Shown: positions 34,201 through 43,029, counted from the stretch's first letter. The stretch: 49,140 bases of DNA from Methanobacteriota archaeon (GCA_016845345.1 JAERSV010000059.1:1-49140); one strand, 5' to 3'. Numbers and translations are program-made. Notes: generated from the letters alone by a model not told the origin.

Positions 34201-35932
34201 ATCATATTCAATAAGCAACCTTGACGCAGGAGTATCGACTCAAGACGATACTCAAGTCCAACTTTCAGAGGATGACGATGGCACTTGGTGGGCCATTGTA
34301 AAAGTCGATACTAGCGACCTTCATCAAGAAGATGAAGAGAGTAATAACATCGCCATCTCAGCCAATCCTTTGGTTGTAAGCGAAGATGCACCAGACCCAA
34401 TTGATGAAACTACGGGAGGTTGCTTAAACCCAGCAACAGATGGCAATGGAACCACTGATGCTGCTGCTGCCCGCGCATCTGCGACTCAACTTGGTGTTGA
34501 TATTGAATCCATGACTATTGAAGGATGTCTAATGGATGGAGACAATCAGGATTGGTTCGCAGTCATGCTCCATGGCGGAAAACGCTTAGGTGTTTCAATT
34601 GAAAATGACGGCCAACCCTTAACGATTGAATTGTTAAATGGCACAAATACAGAAGATAATGGAACTTTAAATTCAGGGGTCTCATGGTTTAACCTACAAC
34701 TCACCAATGATGATTTGAGTAACACCTCTCGAATATACCACATCCGTATTTCAAAGTTAGTGACCGAATCTGGAGGACCATACACCCTCAAAATTGTCAC
34801 AGTAAACGCAAGTGAAGTACCTGACTTAGAAGCACCAGAAAAACCAATCTTCGCACAATTAACCGAATGGGTAGGTGAGTCAGAAGTCGTAGTCAATTGG
34901 AGTGAAGTAACTGATAATGGTGGCTCTGGATTTTCTCATTATCAAATCCGCTGGGCTGGAGGATTGTGGTCTGATATCAGCACAACATCAACGTCTCTGA
35001 ATGTTTCATCACTCACTGATGGTCGCCATTCTATTGAAGTCAGGGCGATAGATGTTGCAGGAAATCCATCGGATGCAGATGCAATGTGGGTGAAAATCGA
35101 TAGAACTGCTCCCACGCTTTCAATTACGCAATTGAGTGTTCAATATGCTGGCCCGCCTGTGTTAGAAGTAAGTTTACAGATGAATGATGGAGAGGGCGGT
35201 GGAATTTCAACCATTGAATGGTCTTGGGATAATTTGAGTTGGCAAGAATATCCCGCTAACGGCGCAATTATTTGGTCAAACTGGAGTGAGGTTGACCTCT
35301 ATGTCAGGGTAACTGATAATGTTGGATTGCAAACCATTAGCAATCTGACGATTGAACCACCCGCAAATCCACACTCTCAGGATGGCGATGATAATACATC
35401 TTCAACCTCTGTCAACTCAGGCGGAGCGAGCACTGCCGGAGTTGCAATGATTGTCCTCTTCGCTCTACTTCTTGCAAGCCTTGCAGCAATAGGGCTCTAT
35501 CTAATGTTCAAGTCAAATGTTCCTGGGGAAGATGATGAATTTGAAAATGAAGAAACCGACGAACAAAACGTCACTGAAACCGACGAACAAAACTTCACAG
35601 AAAATGACCAACATAACGCCACAGAAAATGACCAACAAAACGCCACAGAAAATGACCAACATAACGTCACAGAAACAGAAATAGGTGATTCTCGGTCACC
35701 TTCAACCGCTGAAATTGGGGCTGAAATTGAGCAAGTGCCGACTATAACCCATGTAACAAATCACGAACAACTGCCAAGCGGAGGTACTTACGACACCTCA
35801 ACAGGAGTGACATGGTATTTCCTTCTAGATGGTAGTAGATGGTGGATGCAAGCCGATGGCTCATTCCTGTTAGACATGGGCCATGAAAACACGGCCCAGC
35901 ACTTCGAGGAATCCACTAGTGAAATTAAGTGA
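31295..35932 (+). CDS. Giant surface protein with eight CARDB domains, membrane helix and cytoplasmic tail
   Basis: A 1545-residue protein starting at TTG 31295, with a signal peptide (TLVGALFLSLMLLSNIQS). Eight CARDB-type domains follow, each opening DLxxDSIS-like, with FYWxxYLSTDxTITTxD in the middle and a closing SDENNN-like turn. After them come a PPC-like segment (DNQDWFAVMLHGGKRLGV), a fibronectin-III-like segment (APEKPIFAQLTEW), an Ig-like segment, one membrane helix (GVAMIVLFALLLASLAAIGL), and a cytoplasmic tail with a five-fold acidic repeat and a Trp-rich end (VTWYFLLDGSRWWMQADGSFLL). CARDB domains are adhesion modules. The conserved Trp-rich intracellular end after a repeat spacer suggests inside coupling. 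A stem-loop separates it from the M60 gene. Confidence 0.85.
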   Translation: MSGTRISTLVGALFLSLMLLSNIQSPTAQNNNEDGFEIEFDENNLHETSLTSGRSSPDLIIDSISASWSSADAGDSKSVTVRLKNDGTSSSGSFYWGIYLSTDTTITTNDIELDTWYKSSISSGSTSTQYKTVTIPTSITGGYYYVGAIVDINSQVSESDENNNDDYDSGRVHLYELADLVPRTTSSSCSTPSTGTVGDYLDSSISIQYENDVSSSHGQSTGSFDWAMYLSTDSSITTSDTQVGSDQYSSSLSSGSYRTDSLSSTNRIPSSMNAGTYYWGYILDVNTDVDESSETNNARTCGQVTIQDDLPDIVADDIDTSSSSAVMGDTITVNYRIDNDGTDYTGSFYWELYLSTDRTITTNDIYVDEFSRSSISPGSYASGYQYSVMIPTGINPGYYYLGMIADSRSSVTELDETNNVVADSYRINIEEPADLVVDSASGPTSANTGQQASLNWRIDNDGDDSSGWFYWKAYLSTDRTITSSDTQFGSTQQASSINGGSYRSGTLTANIPTGLSGGTYYWGIIVDTTDRVDEGDENNNAEDGNSISITVATPDLRADSISVDSSTSTICTEELVTVNVGVSNQGNVNAGSHYYEVLFSQTGASNSWISVGHASGSSSVSSYNLQVSGAIPASMTAGNYYAAVFVDSMYQISESNENNNVYDTSSQELTVLDCTPELTPTSLSGPASVLPGQTVTLSFSFENSGMGEAEKIPIDLFLSSNPTIDTTDTHLGAVTINNIGASSTISDTLSVTIPSNIGSGCWYYGIIVDMNDVVVELNENDNSLAASNQVCILQPNLRIISVSNPGPSMLGQSVEISVVIENDGGANAGRHQLALFAEILDPAGQPDYLLETVNITSLASGSTVEIIRTVQLPPSPSGSYRFFAVVDYASALSESDETDNEGFGTSFEVTNPTNDLLAKWITGPTSAEPGQTVTLQWEIQNLGVEEASFDVEIWLSQNNIWDSSDRLITSYSISNLDAGVSTQDDTQVQLSEDDDGTWWAIVKVDTSDLHQEDEESNNIAISANPLVVSEDAPDPIDETTGGCLNPATDGNGTTDAAAARASATQLGVDIESMTIEGCLMDGDNQDWFAVMLHGGKRLGVSIENDGQPLTIELLNGTNTEDNGTLNSGVSWFNLQLTNDDLSNTSRIYHIRISKLVTESGGPYTLKIVTVNASEVPDLEAPEKPIFAQLTEWVGESEVVVNWSEVTDNGGSGFSHYQIRWAGGLWSDISTTSTSLNVSSLTDGRHSIEVRAIDVAGNPSDADAMWVKIDRTAPTLSITQLSVQYAGPPVLEVSLQMNDGEGGGISTIEWSWDNLSWQEYPANGAIIWSNWSEVDLYVRVTDNVGLQTISNLTIEPPANPHSQDGDDNTSSTSVNSGGASTAGVAMIVLFALLLASLAAIGLYLMFKSNVPGEDDEFENEETDEQNVTETDEQNFTENDQHNATENDQQNATENDQHNVTETEIGDSRSPSTAEIGAEIEQVPTITHVTNHEQLPSGGTYDTSTGVTWYFLLDGSRWWMQADGSFLLDMGHENTAQHFEESTSEIK
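35552..35671 (+). repeat. Five 24-bp tandem repeats encoding the acidic tail
   Basis: Five in-frame 24-bp units. The first two read GAAACCGACGAACAAAAC, then six more bases. The last three read GAAAATGACCAACAAAAC-like, then GCCACA-like ends. The encoded octapeptide is ENDQQNAT-like. In-frame units allow copy-number change without breaking the gene. Confidence 0.85.
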
Positions 35933-35969
35933 TGCCCTCAAATTTTATTGAATTTTCAAACAAGCATTG

Positions 35970-36260
35970 ATGAAGGTCGGGCATTCGCTTGATATTATGC
36001 CAGTCAATAGAATACTCAAGCGAAGTAAAAACGATTTTGTCATGTTCACCTCAAGTTGGTGCCCATATTGTACAAAGGCGAAGAATTTACTCGGTGCAAA
36101 AAAACTCTCATTTGAAGAGCACAATGTAGAAAATAACCCCAACTTACAGGTGACTGTTGTGGAAATGACTGGCCACCGCACCGTTCCTGCAATTTGGGAT
36201 GTGCGGGGCGATGAACCTGTGTTTGTCGGCGGAGCAGATCAACTTCAAGGATACCTTTGA
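35970..36260 (+). CDS. Glutaredoxin-like thiol-disulphide oxidoreductase
   Basis: A 96-residue protein from ATG 35970; ATG 35997 would also serve, since the thioredoxin fold starts at about residue 22. It shows CPYC at 31-34 after FVMFTSSW, the cis-Pro motif TVPAIW and the glutathione-binding-like FVGGADQLQGYL end. It reduces disulphides or glutathionylated sites in the cytoplasm, or handles [2Fe-2S] clusters. It is convergent with the esterase at 36267, with a six-base gap. Confidence 0.9.
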   Translation: MKVGHSLDIMPVNRILKRSKNDFVMFTSSWCPYCTKAKNLLGAKKLSFEEHNVENNPNLQVTVVEMTGHRTVPAIWDVRGDEPVFVGGADQLQGYL

Positions 36261-36266
36261 AGAAAG

Positions 36267-36851
36267 TCATTCAACCGTTTCTCTCAACCAATTGTGAAGT
36301 TCATCTTCACTATTTAGGTCGACCATGTGGCCTTTTTGATGCCTAACTCTTGTGACATCCCAGCCTGCTTCTTCGTACAGTCTAACATACTCATCCGCTT
36401 GCTCCATAGGCACAATTGCATCTCGCTCCCCATGCATTGAGAACATTCTTTGTGATGGTAATTCACATAATTTTTCAAGTAAAATAAGTGGTCTTGCTGC
36501 CTTGCTTCCAAGCACTAAAACTCCAACGATACTTTCGGCGGCTTCGGTCAATAACAATTCTTGGGCAACTGCGCCGCCTTGTGAAAAACCTCCAACAATT
36601 AATGGACCATCTGCTGGCAGATTGTCTACAACAAAATCAACAGAGGATTGTAACTGAGATATCGTCTCATTATCGAGATATTCTGTTGTAGGTGCATCTC
36701 TAACCCACCATGCAAAACCCCCGCGTGGGTGTGTAAATGGAGCATCGAGAACTAAGACCTCCCAACCCTGAGGACAGAATTTTTCAGCCAGCGGTCTCAT
36801 CTTTTCCGCTGAACCTGTCATACCGTGTAGCATCACGAAATGCCCTGTCAT
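36267..36851 (-). CDS. Alpha/beta-hydrolase, carboxylesterase/phospholipase-like
   Basis: I choose ATG 36851 (194 residues), which is preceded by AGGTGG. A TTG at 36872 would overlap the upstream gene. The fold is the small alpha/beta hydrolase. HFVMLHGMTGS is the oxyanion strand, GGFSQGGAVAQ holds the nucleophile Ser, MHGERDAIVP the acid, and RHQKGHMVDL the His. This is the layout of the phospholipase/carboxylesterase (YpfH/Est) family. It cleaves short esters in the cytoplasm. It is eight bases downstream of the lipoprotein gene and co-transcribed with it. Confidence 0.85.
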   Translation of the reverse strand: MTGHFVMLHGMTGSAEKMRPLAEKFCPQGWEVLVLDAPFTHPRGGFAWWVRDAPTTEYLDNETISQLQSSVDFVVDNLPADGPLIVGGFSQGGAVAQELLLTEAAESIVGVLVLGSKAARPLILLEKLCELPSQRMFSMHGERDAIVPMEQADEYVRLYEEAGWDVTRVRHQKGHMVDLNSEDELHNWLRETVE

Positions 36852-36859
36852 GGAACCAC

Positions 36860-37861
36860 CTAGAGCGTCCAAGAAAAGGAAATTGCACCAGCAACAATTA
36901 GAGAAATGTCAGAATTACCGCTTTGAGTTATTGTCAGTGTGTACTCGCCACTTGGGTAGGGAATAGTCCCTAGTTGACCTTCATCCTCTGCTCCCGGCCC
37001 CCACTCTCGAAATAGCACACTAGCCGAAAAATGGTCCCTTAGGCTGAGAGTCCCAGAAGAGGTACCTGACCCCATACGTGCATTGAGCCAGTAAATCATC
37101 TCATCCCAATCCTCTCCACTTGGGTGGTTAGAAACAAAAAATGAGTCTTCAACATCAGCGTCTGCACCGCCATTCAAAGTGTAATCCTTGGAAAATAAAT
37201 CGCCTCCACGAATGAACCAGACTTCACCTTCGTGCCCTGAACCAAAGGTTGCTAACTGAATATTGAGTTGTTCAATCCCGCTAGAATCAGTCCAAATGAG
37301 TGTGCGGAGGAATCCTGCGCTTTCATCAAAGATGTAGGCGAGGGTTGAACCGTCGTCACCGGATGCTGTGATGACCGCGATTCTATTGCGGGTGGCACCG
37401 TTATTCTCTAGATGAACCTCAATTACTTGAGCGGTCCATTCTGTATCAAATAGTGTAAACTGCCAACTATCATGCTTTTGAAATGGGAATTTGAAAACAT
37501 CTCTGGGCTCACCGTCCTCAAAGGCACTCAAATTATCATGAGTAATTCTGCCAAGAAATGGATTATGATTCAAGACGGCATGACGGCGGGCTTCAATACG
37601 GTTTGAGATTGTTAACATGTAGGCAGTTCCATCTTCAGCATCATCTTCTGCAACAACTAATCTAGTTGTATCATCACTAAATTCAGGCGTCGAAAATGTG
37701 TACAACCACCAATCTGCAATATTCCATGTTGGAACGTTGAACGGGTCATCTTCTCCCAACATATCAGAGGAGTCGTCCCCCCCACCTAAGCAACCGGATA
37801 GAGATGTCAACAAAAGGAGAAGGGCGAAACCGAGTGCTGACCTCTGAGCCATCTTCTTCAT
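36860..37861 (-). CDS. Lipoprotein of unknown function
   Basis: A 333-residue protein with a lipoprotein signal: FALLLLLTSLSGC puts the lipidated Cys at residue 24, then a Gly/Asp/Ser linker. The mature part is all-beta, with strands such as WWLYTFSTP and IRGGDLFSKDY and a final YTLTITQSGNSDISLIVAGA that resembles a PPC or secreted beta-sandwich end. No catalytic motif is seen. It is coupled to the esterase downstream. I do not recognise a family beyond archaeal exported lipoproteins. Confidence 0.8.
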   Translation of the reverse strand: MKKMAQRSALGFALLLLLTSLSGCLGGGDDSSDMLGEDDPFNVPTWNIADWWLYTFSTPEFSDDTTRLVVAEDDAEDGTAYMLTISNRIEARRHAVLNHNPFLGRITHDNLSAFEDGEPRDVFKFPFQKHDSWQFTLFDTEWTAQVIEVHLENNGATRNRIAVITASGDDGSTLAYIFDESAGFLRTLIWTDSSGIEQLNIQLATFGSGHEGEVWFIRGGDLFSKDYTLNGGADADVEDSFFVSNHPSGEDWDEMIYWLNARMGSGTSSGTLSLRDHFSASVLFREWGPGAEDEGQLGTIPYPSGEYTLTITQSGNSDISLIVAGAISFSWTL

Positions 37862-37898
37862 TCTCTCGTATTAGTCCCTCTTTCAATAGACCACCGGC

Positions 37899-37935
37899 AG
37901 TTCACGCTCAGCCAAATTACTGTTAAGCGTGAACT
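37899..37935 (-). terminator. Perfect 10-bp stem-loop after the pyrophosphatase gene
   Basis: AGTTCACGCT (37899-37908) and AGCGTGAACT (37926-37935) pair perfectly over a 17-base loop, 18 bases past the hppA stop on the minus strand. It lies 38 bases before the lipoprotein start, so it could also serve as an operator there. Confidence 0.5.
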
Positions 37936-37953
37936 ATATGTTTCTGATTCATC

Positions 37954-40038
37954 TTAGAATAAGCCGTTCAGCCAGCCGCTTCCAAGCATTCCAGCGATAA
38001 CAACCGAAACGATTGACATCAACTTGATTAGAATGTTTAGGGAAGGTCCGCTTGTGTCCTTGAATGGGTCGCCGATTGTGTCACCGACTACTGCTGCATT
38101 GTGAGCATCATCGCCCTTCTTTGCACCATCAATTTCGCCTTGCTCGATTGCTTTCTTTGCGTTGTCCCATGCACCACCAGCGTTAGCCATGAAGAGCGCC
38201 ATTAGTACACCAGTTGCTGTTGCACCTGCTAGCATTCCTCCAAGTGCTGATGCACCGAGTATGAATCCAACGATAACTGGGCTAGCAATTGCTACGACTC
38301 CCGGAGCGACCATCTCTCGTAGAGCAGCCTTGGTTGAGATGTCGACACAAGTTGCGCTGTCAGGCTCAACACCTTCCTTACCCTCAAGAAGGCCGTCGAT
38401 TTCTCTGAATTGTCGGCGGATTTCAGTAATCATCTCTTCAGCAGCGCGGCCGACTGACTTCATGGTCATCGAAGCAACCACGAATGGAAGCGCACCGCCA
38501 ACCAATAGGCCAATCACGACCATTGGTTCTGAGAGTGAGAGGTCTGCAGGAGTCAATCCAGCACTGGTCTGGAAAGCAGCGAAGAGTGCTAATGCAGTCA
38601 GAGCTGCACTACCAATTGCGAATCCTTTGCCAATCGCTGCAGTTGTGTTTCCGATTGAGTCAAGCCCATCGGTGATGTCACGGACATCTTTGCCAAGACC
38701 CGACATTTCCGAGATTCCACCTGCATTGTCTGCAACTGGTCCATATGCATCAACTGTCATTGTCACGCCAACTGTACCTAGCATTCCCATAGCAGCCATT
38801 GCGATTCCGTAAAGTCCTGCATCTCCACCACCCATCACTTGGTTAGCACCGAATATTCCAACGGCCATCAACAAGACTGGCACGAATACAGATTGCATTC
38901 CCACAGCCAAACCAGCAATTGCGTTTGTTGCACTGCCTGTCTTTGATGCTTCACCGATGTAAGGGATTGCCTTCACATCAATTCCGAAGACAGGCTCTAT
39001 TCCTGTGTAGTACTCCGTTACAAGTCCAATCATGATTCCAACGAGAGAACCAATTGCAACTGCCCAAATCGGTGTTGTTGGTAGATTGAGATAATCTAGA
39101 GTGAAATATCCGCCTACTAAGAAGAGTATAGCAGCGATAAAAGTCGTATTGCGGAGAGCTGCTGCTGCATCCATATTTTTCATGGCTGACATTGAAAATA
39201 CACCGATTATTGATGCAATGTAACCAACTGCGGCTAGAGCAATTGGAATCATTAGGTAATCAGCACCAAGAGTATCGCTTGCTGCGGCAGCAATTACCAT
39301 GGCGGCAATGATTGAGCCCACAAATGACTCAAAGATGTCTGCACCCATTCCGGCAACATCACCAACATTGTCACCAACATTGTCAGCAATGACACCAGGG
39401 TTCCTTGGGTCATCCTCAGGAATTCCGGCTTCGACCTTTCCGACAAGGTCTGCACCTACGTCAGCGGCTTTAGTGTATATTCCACCACCCACACGGGCGA
39501 AGAGAGCGATGCTTGAAGCACCCATTCCGAAGCCAGCAATATTGCCAACTGTGAGGAAATTTGTTTCTGTGAAGTAGTACATCAATGAAATTCCTGCAAG
39601 TCCAAGACCTCCGACTGCAAGCCCCATCACAGCGCCACCGTTGTAGGATGTCTGTAGAGCAGCAGCCTGTCCACCGTCAGCCGCTGCTTGTGCAGTCCTA
39701 CCGTTAGCAGATGTTGCCGATTTCATTCCGCTGAAACCAGCAGCGACACTACATAGAGCGCCGATGATGAATGCAATCATCGTATTCATTCCCAAATCAT
39801 CGTTCACTGATCCGCCAGCATACAGTAGTATTGCCACTACAACAATGAACACCGATAACATACGGTATTCTGCAAACAAGAAGGCCATTGCTCCATCTTG
39901 AATACGTTGAGTGATTTTTGCTACTGTTTCGTTCTCAATTTTGATTGAGTCAACCTTTTTGTACAGCATTGCTGCAATCAGTAAACCAACTATTCCAGCG
40001 CCTATTCCAATTAATCCTACTTGTGTTCCATCCATCAT
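37954..40038 (-). CDS. hppA: Membrane-bound ion-pumping inorganic pyrophosphatase, K+-dependent type
   Basis: I choose ATG 40038 (about 694 residues), because AGGTGAT lies just upstream. About sixteen membrane segments are visible. The substrate site motif [13 protein letters not shown], then DNVGDNVGD, is intact, as are [14 protein letters not shown] and the C-terminal DNAKKAIE with [17 protein letters not shown]. It couples PPi hydrolysis to H+ or Na+ export across the cytoplasmic membrane. [16 protein letters not shown] carries Ala where K+-independent enzymes have Lys, so the enzyme should need K+. K+-dependent forms pump either ion, and I cannot decide which here. A TATA box and a dyad precede it. 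Confidence 0.95.
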   Translation of the reverse strand: MMDGTQVGLIGIGAGIVGLLIAAMLYKKVDSIKIENETVAKITQRIQDGAMAFLFAEYRMLSVFIVVVAILLYAGGSVNDDLGMNTMIAFIIGALCSVAAGFSGMKSATSANGRTAQAAADGGQAAALQTSYNGGAVMGLAVGGLGLAGISLMYYFTETNFLTVGNIAGFGMGASSIALFARVGGGIYTKAADVGADLVGKVEAGIPEDDPRNPGVIADNVGDNVGDVAGMGADIFESFVGSIIAAMVIAAAASDTLGADYLMIPIALAAVGYIASIIGVFSMSAMKNMDAAAALRNTTFIAAILFLVGGYFTLDYLNLPTTPIWAVAIGSLVGIMIGLVTEYYTGIEPVFGIDVKAIPYIGEASKTGSATNAIAGLAVGMQSVFVPVLLMAVGIFGANQVMGGGDAGLYGIAMAAMGMLGTVGVTMTVDAYGPVADNAGGISEMSGLGKDVRDITDGLDSIGNTTAAIGKGFAIGSAALTALALFAAFQTSAGLTPADLSLSEPMVVIGLLVGGALPFVVASMTMKSVGRAAEEMITEIRRQFREIDGLLEGKEGVEPDSATCVDISTKAALREMVAPGVVAIASPVIVGFILGASALGGMLAGATATGVLMALFMANAGGAWDNAKKAIEQGEIDGAKKGDDAHNAAVVGDTIGDPFKDTSGPSLNILIKLMSIVSVVIAGMLGSGWLNGLF

Positions 40039-40061
40039 ATCACCTGATTGATTGGCCCGCC

Positions 40062-40082
40062 GACCTGAGGTCACCATATAAG
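40062..40082 (-). promoter_or_regulatory. hppA promoter: TATA box with adjoining dyad
   Basis: Minus strand reads CTTATATGG (TATA box, about 40075-40083), 37-44 bases before ATG 40038. Just downstream lies GACCT-C-AGGTC (40062-40072), a perfect 5+1+5 dyad at the place where a regulator could block initiation. Confidence 0.5.
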
Positions 40083-40107
40083 CGATATCCACTCAATTCA
40101 ACTCTGA

Positions 40108-40124
40108 CAGTCTCTTAGAGACTG
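40108..40124 (-). terminator. 7-bp stem-loop after the amidotransferase gene
   Basis: CAGTCTC (40108-40114) and GAGACTG (40118-40124) pair perfectly over TTA, 25 bases past the stop of the minus-strand gene ending at 40149. Confidence 0.5.
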
Positions 40125-40148
40125 CGAATCCTAAGCCGATTTTACCAA

Positions 40149-41066
40149 TTATGTGTGATTTTTAGCCACTATTGAGGCAAAATTGGAAAGAATTGCAGCA
40201 CCATCATGCTCTCGTTCAAACGCGGTTGCTTCCTTGGCCGAAATATGGCCGAGACTAACCGAACGTTCTATTCGATTCTTTGCGGCCTCGGGGTGAAATT
40301 GTAAACCCCAAATAAGAAGATTCTCACTTTGTTCATCTAGAATTCTCACACTTGCTGAAGAATTGTGGTTTGTAGAGCCAAGAACTACAGCCTTTTCCGG
40401 GAGTTTTACCACATGGTCTTGGTGCGTGAAAAGGCAAACTGGGTTGCTCAACCCAGCAAAAATCTCGTCTTCGACCCCGGCATCGGTTAACCGTAATTCA
40501 ACTACTGAATCTGTTCGAGATTGTGCTCTAACCACATCGCCTCCAAGGGCGCGACAAAGAAGTTGGTGACCAAAACAGATTCCCAGTGTTGGCAATTTCA
40601 AAGCCACTACTGCGCGCAATAAACTGGCTGCACCTTCCATCCATGGCTCCCACATCGATACATTTCTTCTGCTCCCTGTACAAATGACAACATCCACTGA
40701 ATTAACTGTGAGCCATCGTTTCACAGTGTCGGTATCAGCAGGCGGTAAAGCAACTCTCTGCATCGTCACTTCACCAGAACACGCCTGCTGAAGGTCAGAA
40801 TCTGTTGGAGACGCAACGAACGGGAAAGCCTCGTCCCAAGTTGGAACATCGGATTTGACCAGTTCAATTAATTCAGTGTCAGCATTTTGTTTTGCGCGTT
40901 CATCAATATCGGCAGACTGAAATTGAGGGGTTAGTAACAATACCTCCAATGTTGAAAATTTTTCTGCAAGTGGAAAAAGTATCTCCATATTGCCTCCATG
41001 TCCAAATTCGGCACGTTCAACGAGAAGATCAAGGAGTGCAACCCTAAGACCTCTAGCCATGTACAT
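40149..41066 (-). CDS. Class I glutamine amidotransferase-like protein
   Basis: A 305-residue protein with a complete class I glutaminase site: nucleophile Cys164 in LGICFGHQLL and His258-Glu260 in LQFHPEA. The N-terminal 100 residues (ALLDLLVERAEFGHGG) form the flavodoxin-like start. Related free-standing proteins include GuaA-like glutaminases and gamma-glutamyl hydrolases such as PuuD and YfeJ. No synthetase partner lies beside it. It transfers ammonia from glutamine or hydrolyses a gamma-glutamyl bond. The start is ATG 41066; a second ATG follows two codons later. Confidence 0.85.
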   Translation of the reverse strand: MYMARGLRVALLDLLVERAEFGHGGNMEILFPLAEKFSTLEVLLLTPQFQSADIDERAKQNADTELIELVKSDVPTWDEAFPFVASPTDSDLQQACSGEVTMQRVALPPADTDTVKRWLTVNSVDVVICTGSRRNVSMWEPWMEGAASLLRAVVALKLPTLGICFGHQLLCRALGGDVVRAQSRTDSVVELRLTDAGVEDEIFAGLSNPVCLFTHQDHVVKLPEKAVVLGSTNHNSSASVRILDEQSENLLIWGLQFHPEAAKNRIERSVSLGHISAKEATAFEREHDGAAILSNFASIVAKNHT

Positions 41067-41198
41067 TCGTAGAGCATGAATGCCATCAATGATTGCTAAG
41101 GAATCTAAGCCATGGAATCACCAATTGTTGCATTTGAAAGCCCGAACCTACCGATGGTTGAAAGAGGGCGGGCCCTGTGGACTAAGTGAGGCGAATAG

Positions 41199-41483
41199 AT
41201 GGCTGAAATAGACCGAGCGAAAATTCTTGCATCTGTGGGGCCGATTCAAGCGGTATTAGATGCCCATGAAGGCGAGGTAAATGTTGTTTCAACTACTGAT
41301 GGAATAATTTCAATATCCCTTGAAGGAGGATGCACAGGGTGTTCCGCAACACCCACTACTGCAATGCAAATTTACTATTCTTTAATGAAACTTGAAGAAG
41401 TTATTGATGTCATTTTCCTCAATGGCGAATTACCTGAATATATGCGGGCATTCATTGATGACAAATTAAAGATTGAACCTTGA
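41199..41483 (+). CDS. NifU C-terminal-domain (Nfu-type) iron-sulphur scaffold
   Basis: A 94-residue protein that is one NifU C-terminal domain. It has the usual pattern IISISLEGGCTGCSATPTTAMQ with the CxxC cluster site, and helices before and after. It carries and hands over 4Fe-4S clusters in the cytoplasm. GTGAGG lies about nine bases before ATG 41199. It is transcribed away from the amidotransferase. A client in this window could be endonuclease III (inference). Confidence 0.9.
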   Translation: MAEIDRAKILASVGPIQAVLDAHEGEVNVVSTTDGIISISLEGGCTGCSATPTTAMQIYYSLMKLEEVIDVIFLNGELPEYMRAFIDDKLKIEP

Positions 41484-41548
41484 ATTTGCTTTCCACTCAC
41501 CAGAATTGGGTGCGGTGTTAATCGTTTAACTAAGTAATAGATTGTTGA

Positions 41549-43024
41549 ATGAAAGTAAAACGACTACGGCGAGGCTTGATAGAGGAAATAGGCTGGCCTC
41601 GCAATATGCGAAGCGGCACTGTTACCATTCTGATGGCAACGGTTTTGCTTATTTCTCTACTCTCGTTTACATCACCACCAGCACTTGCCGCTGAAGATGA
41701 TGACTGTCCTGGAATTAACGGAGATTCCACCAACGATAGAAAAGGATGTCCCGATACAGATGGTGATGGATGGTCCGACCCCGACGAGGATTGGGGTACT
41801 GCTCAGGGAGCCGATGCTTTTCCAAATGAGAAAACCCAGTGGGCTGACCGAGACGGTGATGGTTTTGGTGATACAAATTCATTTGATGCCGTTTTGATTG
41901 ACCATTTTCCCGACGATAAGAATCTACACAGAGCCGTCCTTTCCGTAGGATGTAATCCACCTGACCATACATTGGCAATAGGAAAATCAAGTTACTTCAT
42001 ATGCACAGTGAAAAATGAGGGTCTTGTTCCAATCAGATTAACCGCAGAATGGGATGCAAAAAAAGGCATATCAATTGGTGAATTACCAACAAAAATTGAC
42101 CTAGAAGAACATGGAATGGGTGGGGACCAGAGCGAGTTGAGATTAGATTTCACCGCTGAATCCGCAGGTGTAGGCGGTGGCTTGTTGTACTTCAATGAAA
42201 GTAGCGACCCAGAACCAATATTCTCAGTTGCATTAGGGGTTCTTGTTGAGACTTCAACTCCTCAGGCAAGTAGTTCTGATGCCACTCCAACTTTGGACCC
42301 ATTGCGGGATAAAGCGAACTCCTTAGCATCATGGATGAGTGACAAAAGCGGTCACAATTTTAATGTTCAAACAGTGCTTGCACTGCTAGTTATTGCGCCA
42401 TTTATTTTGTTTGTAATTGGCAGAAAAACCCAATCTTCCTTGCACAATCGTAAACTCGAGCGTGAGGCATTGGAACAGGAATCGGCCAATGAAGAGGAAC
42501 GTGAAAAGGAAGTTGAACCTGAACCAGAAGAACTCTCCTTAGAGGATATGGCAAGCGACCCGAACGTTAGCGTAAAAAAGCCAAAACGTGGCGTGAAGGG
42601 AGCCGAGGGACGAATTCTTGCTGATGGAATGGTAGAAGTGATGGTTGGAGAAATCGACATGCCAACATCACCAGATGATGCATTCAATGTACTCTCTGAA
42701 AACTTAGATGAATCTGAGATAGACGGTGATGAGTGGGATTCTTCTCTTGATGATGAAGAAGATGATGAGACTGATTTCAAAGTCGCCGCAAAACACAGGG
42801 CTAGCAAAGCCGAGGTGGATGAGGCGATTGATGACGAGTCTAAAACCACTAAAAGAAAAAGCAAGAAAGCTGAGGAAAAACAAGTAGATACTGCTGAAAC
42901 GAAGGCAGACTCAAATCCTGTTAAACCGGTTAGTAAATCGGTTAAGAAACAAAAGAAGGGCGGTAAAAAACGGCCACCCGGAAAAGTAGGGCATACTAGG
43001 GGACCTGGTGTTGACCTAAAGTGA
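41549..43024 (+). CDS. Membrane surface protein with thrombospondin-type Ca2+ repeats and long charged tail
   Basis: A 491-residue protein with a long basic N-terminus, signal peptide (TVTILMATVLLISLLSFTS) and ALAAED. Two or three Ca2+-binding loops of the thrombospondin-3 type follow (CPDTDGDGWSDPDEDWG, ADRDGDGFGDTNSF). A beta-rich exterior of about 150 residues has SVGCNPPDHTLAIG and TCTVKNEG-like strands, as in an immunoglobulin or CARDB-like domain. There is one membrane helix near residue 275 (TVLALLVIAPFILFVIG). The cytoplasmic part of about 210 residues is Glu/Asp-rich and then Lys-rich (KKQKKGGKKRPPGKVGH). The tail might bind nucleic acid or a protein partner. Convergent with the small membrane gene at 43030. 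Confidence 0.75.
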   Translation: MKVKRLRRGLIEEIGWPRNMRSGTVTILMATVLLISLLSFTSPPALAAEDDDCPGINGDSTNDRKGCPDTDGDGWSDPDEDWGTAQGADAFPNEKTQWADRDGDGFGDTNSFDAVLIDHFPDDKNLHRAVLSVGCNPPDHTLAIGKSSYFICTVKNEGLVPIRLTAEWDAKKGISIGELPTKIDLEEHGMGGDQSELRLDFTAESAGVGGGLLYFNESSDPEPIFSVALGVLVETSTPQASSSDATPTLDPLRDKANSLASWMSDKSGHNFNVQTVLALLVIAPFILFVIGRKTQSSLHNRKLEREALEQESANEEEREKEVEPEPEELSLEDMASDPNVSVKKPKRGVKGAEGRILADGMVEVMVGEIDMPTSPDDAFNVLSENLDESEIDGDEWDSSLDDEEDDETDFKVAAKHRASKAEVDEAIDDESKTTKRKSKKAEEKQVDTAETKADSNPVKPVSKSVKKQKKGGKKRPPGKVGHTRGPGVDLK

Positions 43025-43029
43025 GAAAG

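Noticed and set aside
35552..35671. Regular 24-bp repeats as a CRISPR candidate
   Set aside because: Units abut without spacers, are in frame and encode a repeated octapeptide.
38162..38812. 216-codon plus-strand frame
   Set aside because: Antisense to the conserved pyrophosphatase; Ala/Ser/Pro-rich with no recognisable domain.
42367..42864. 165-codon minus-strand frame, Ser-rich
   Set aside because: Antisense to the acidic tail of the Ca2+-repeat protein; Ser runs are the complement of Glu/Asp codons.
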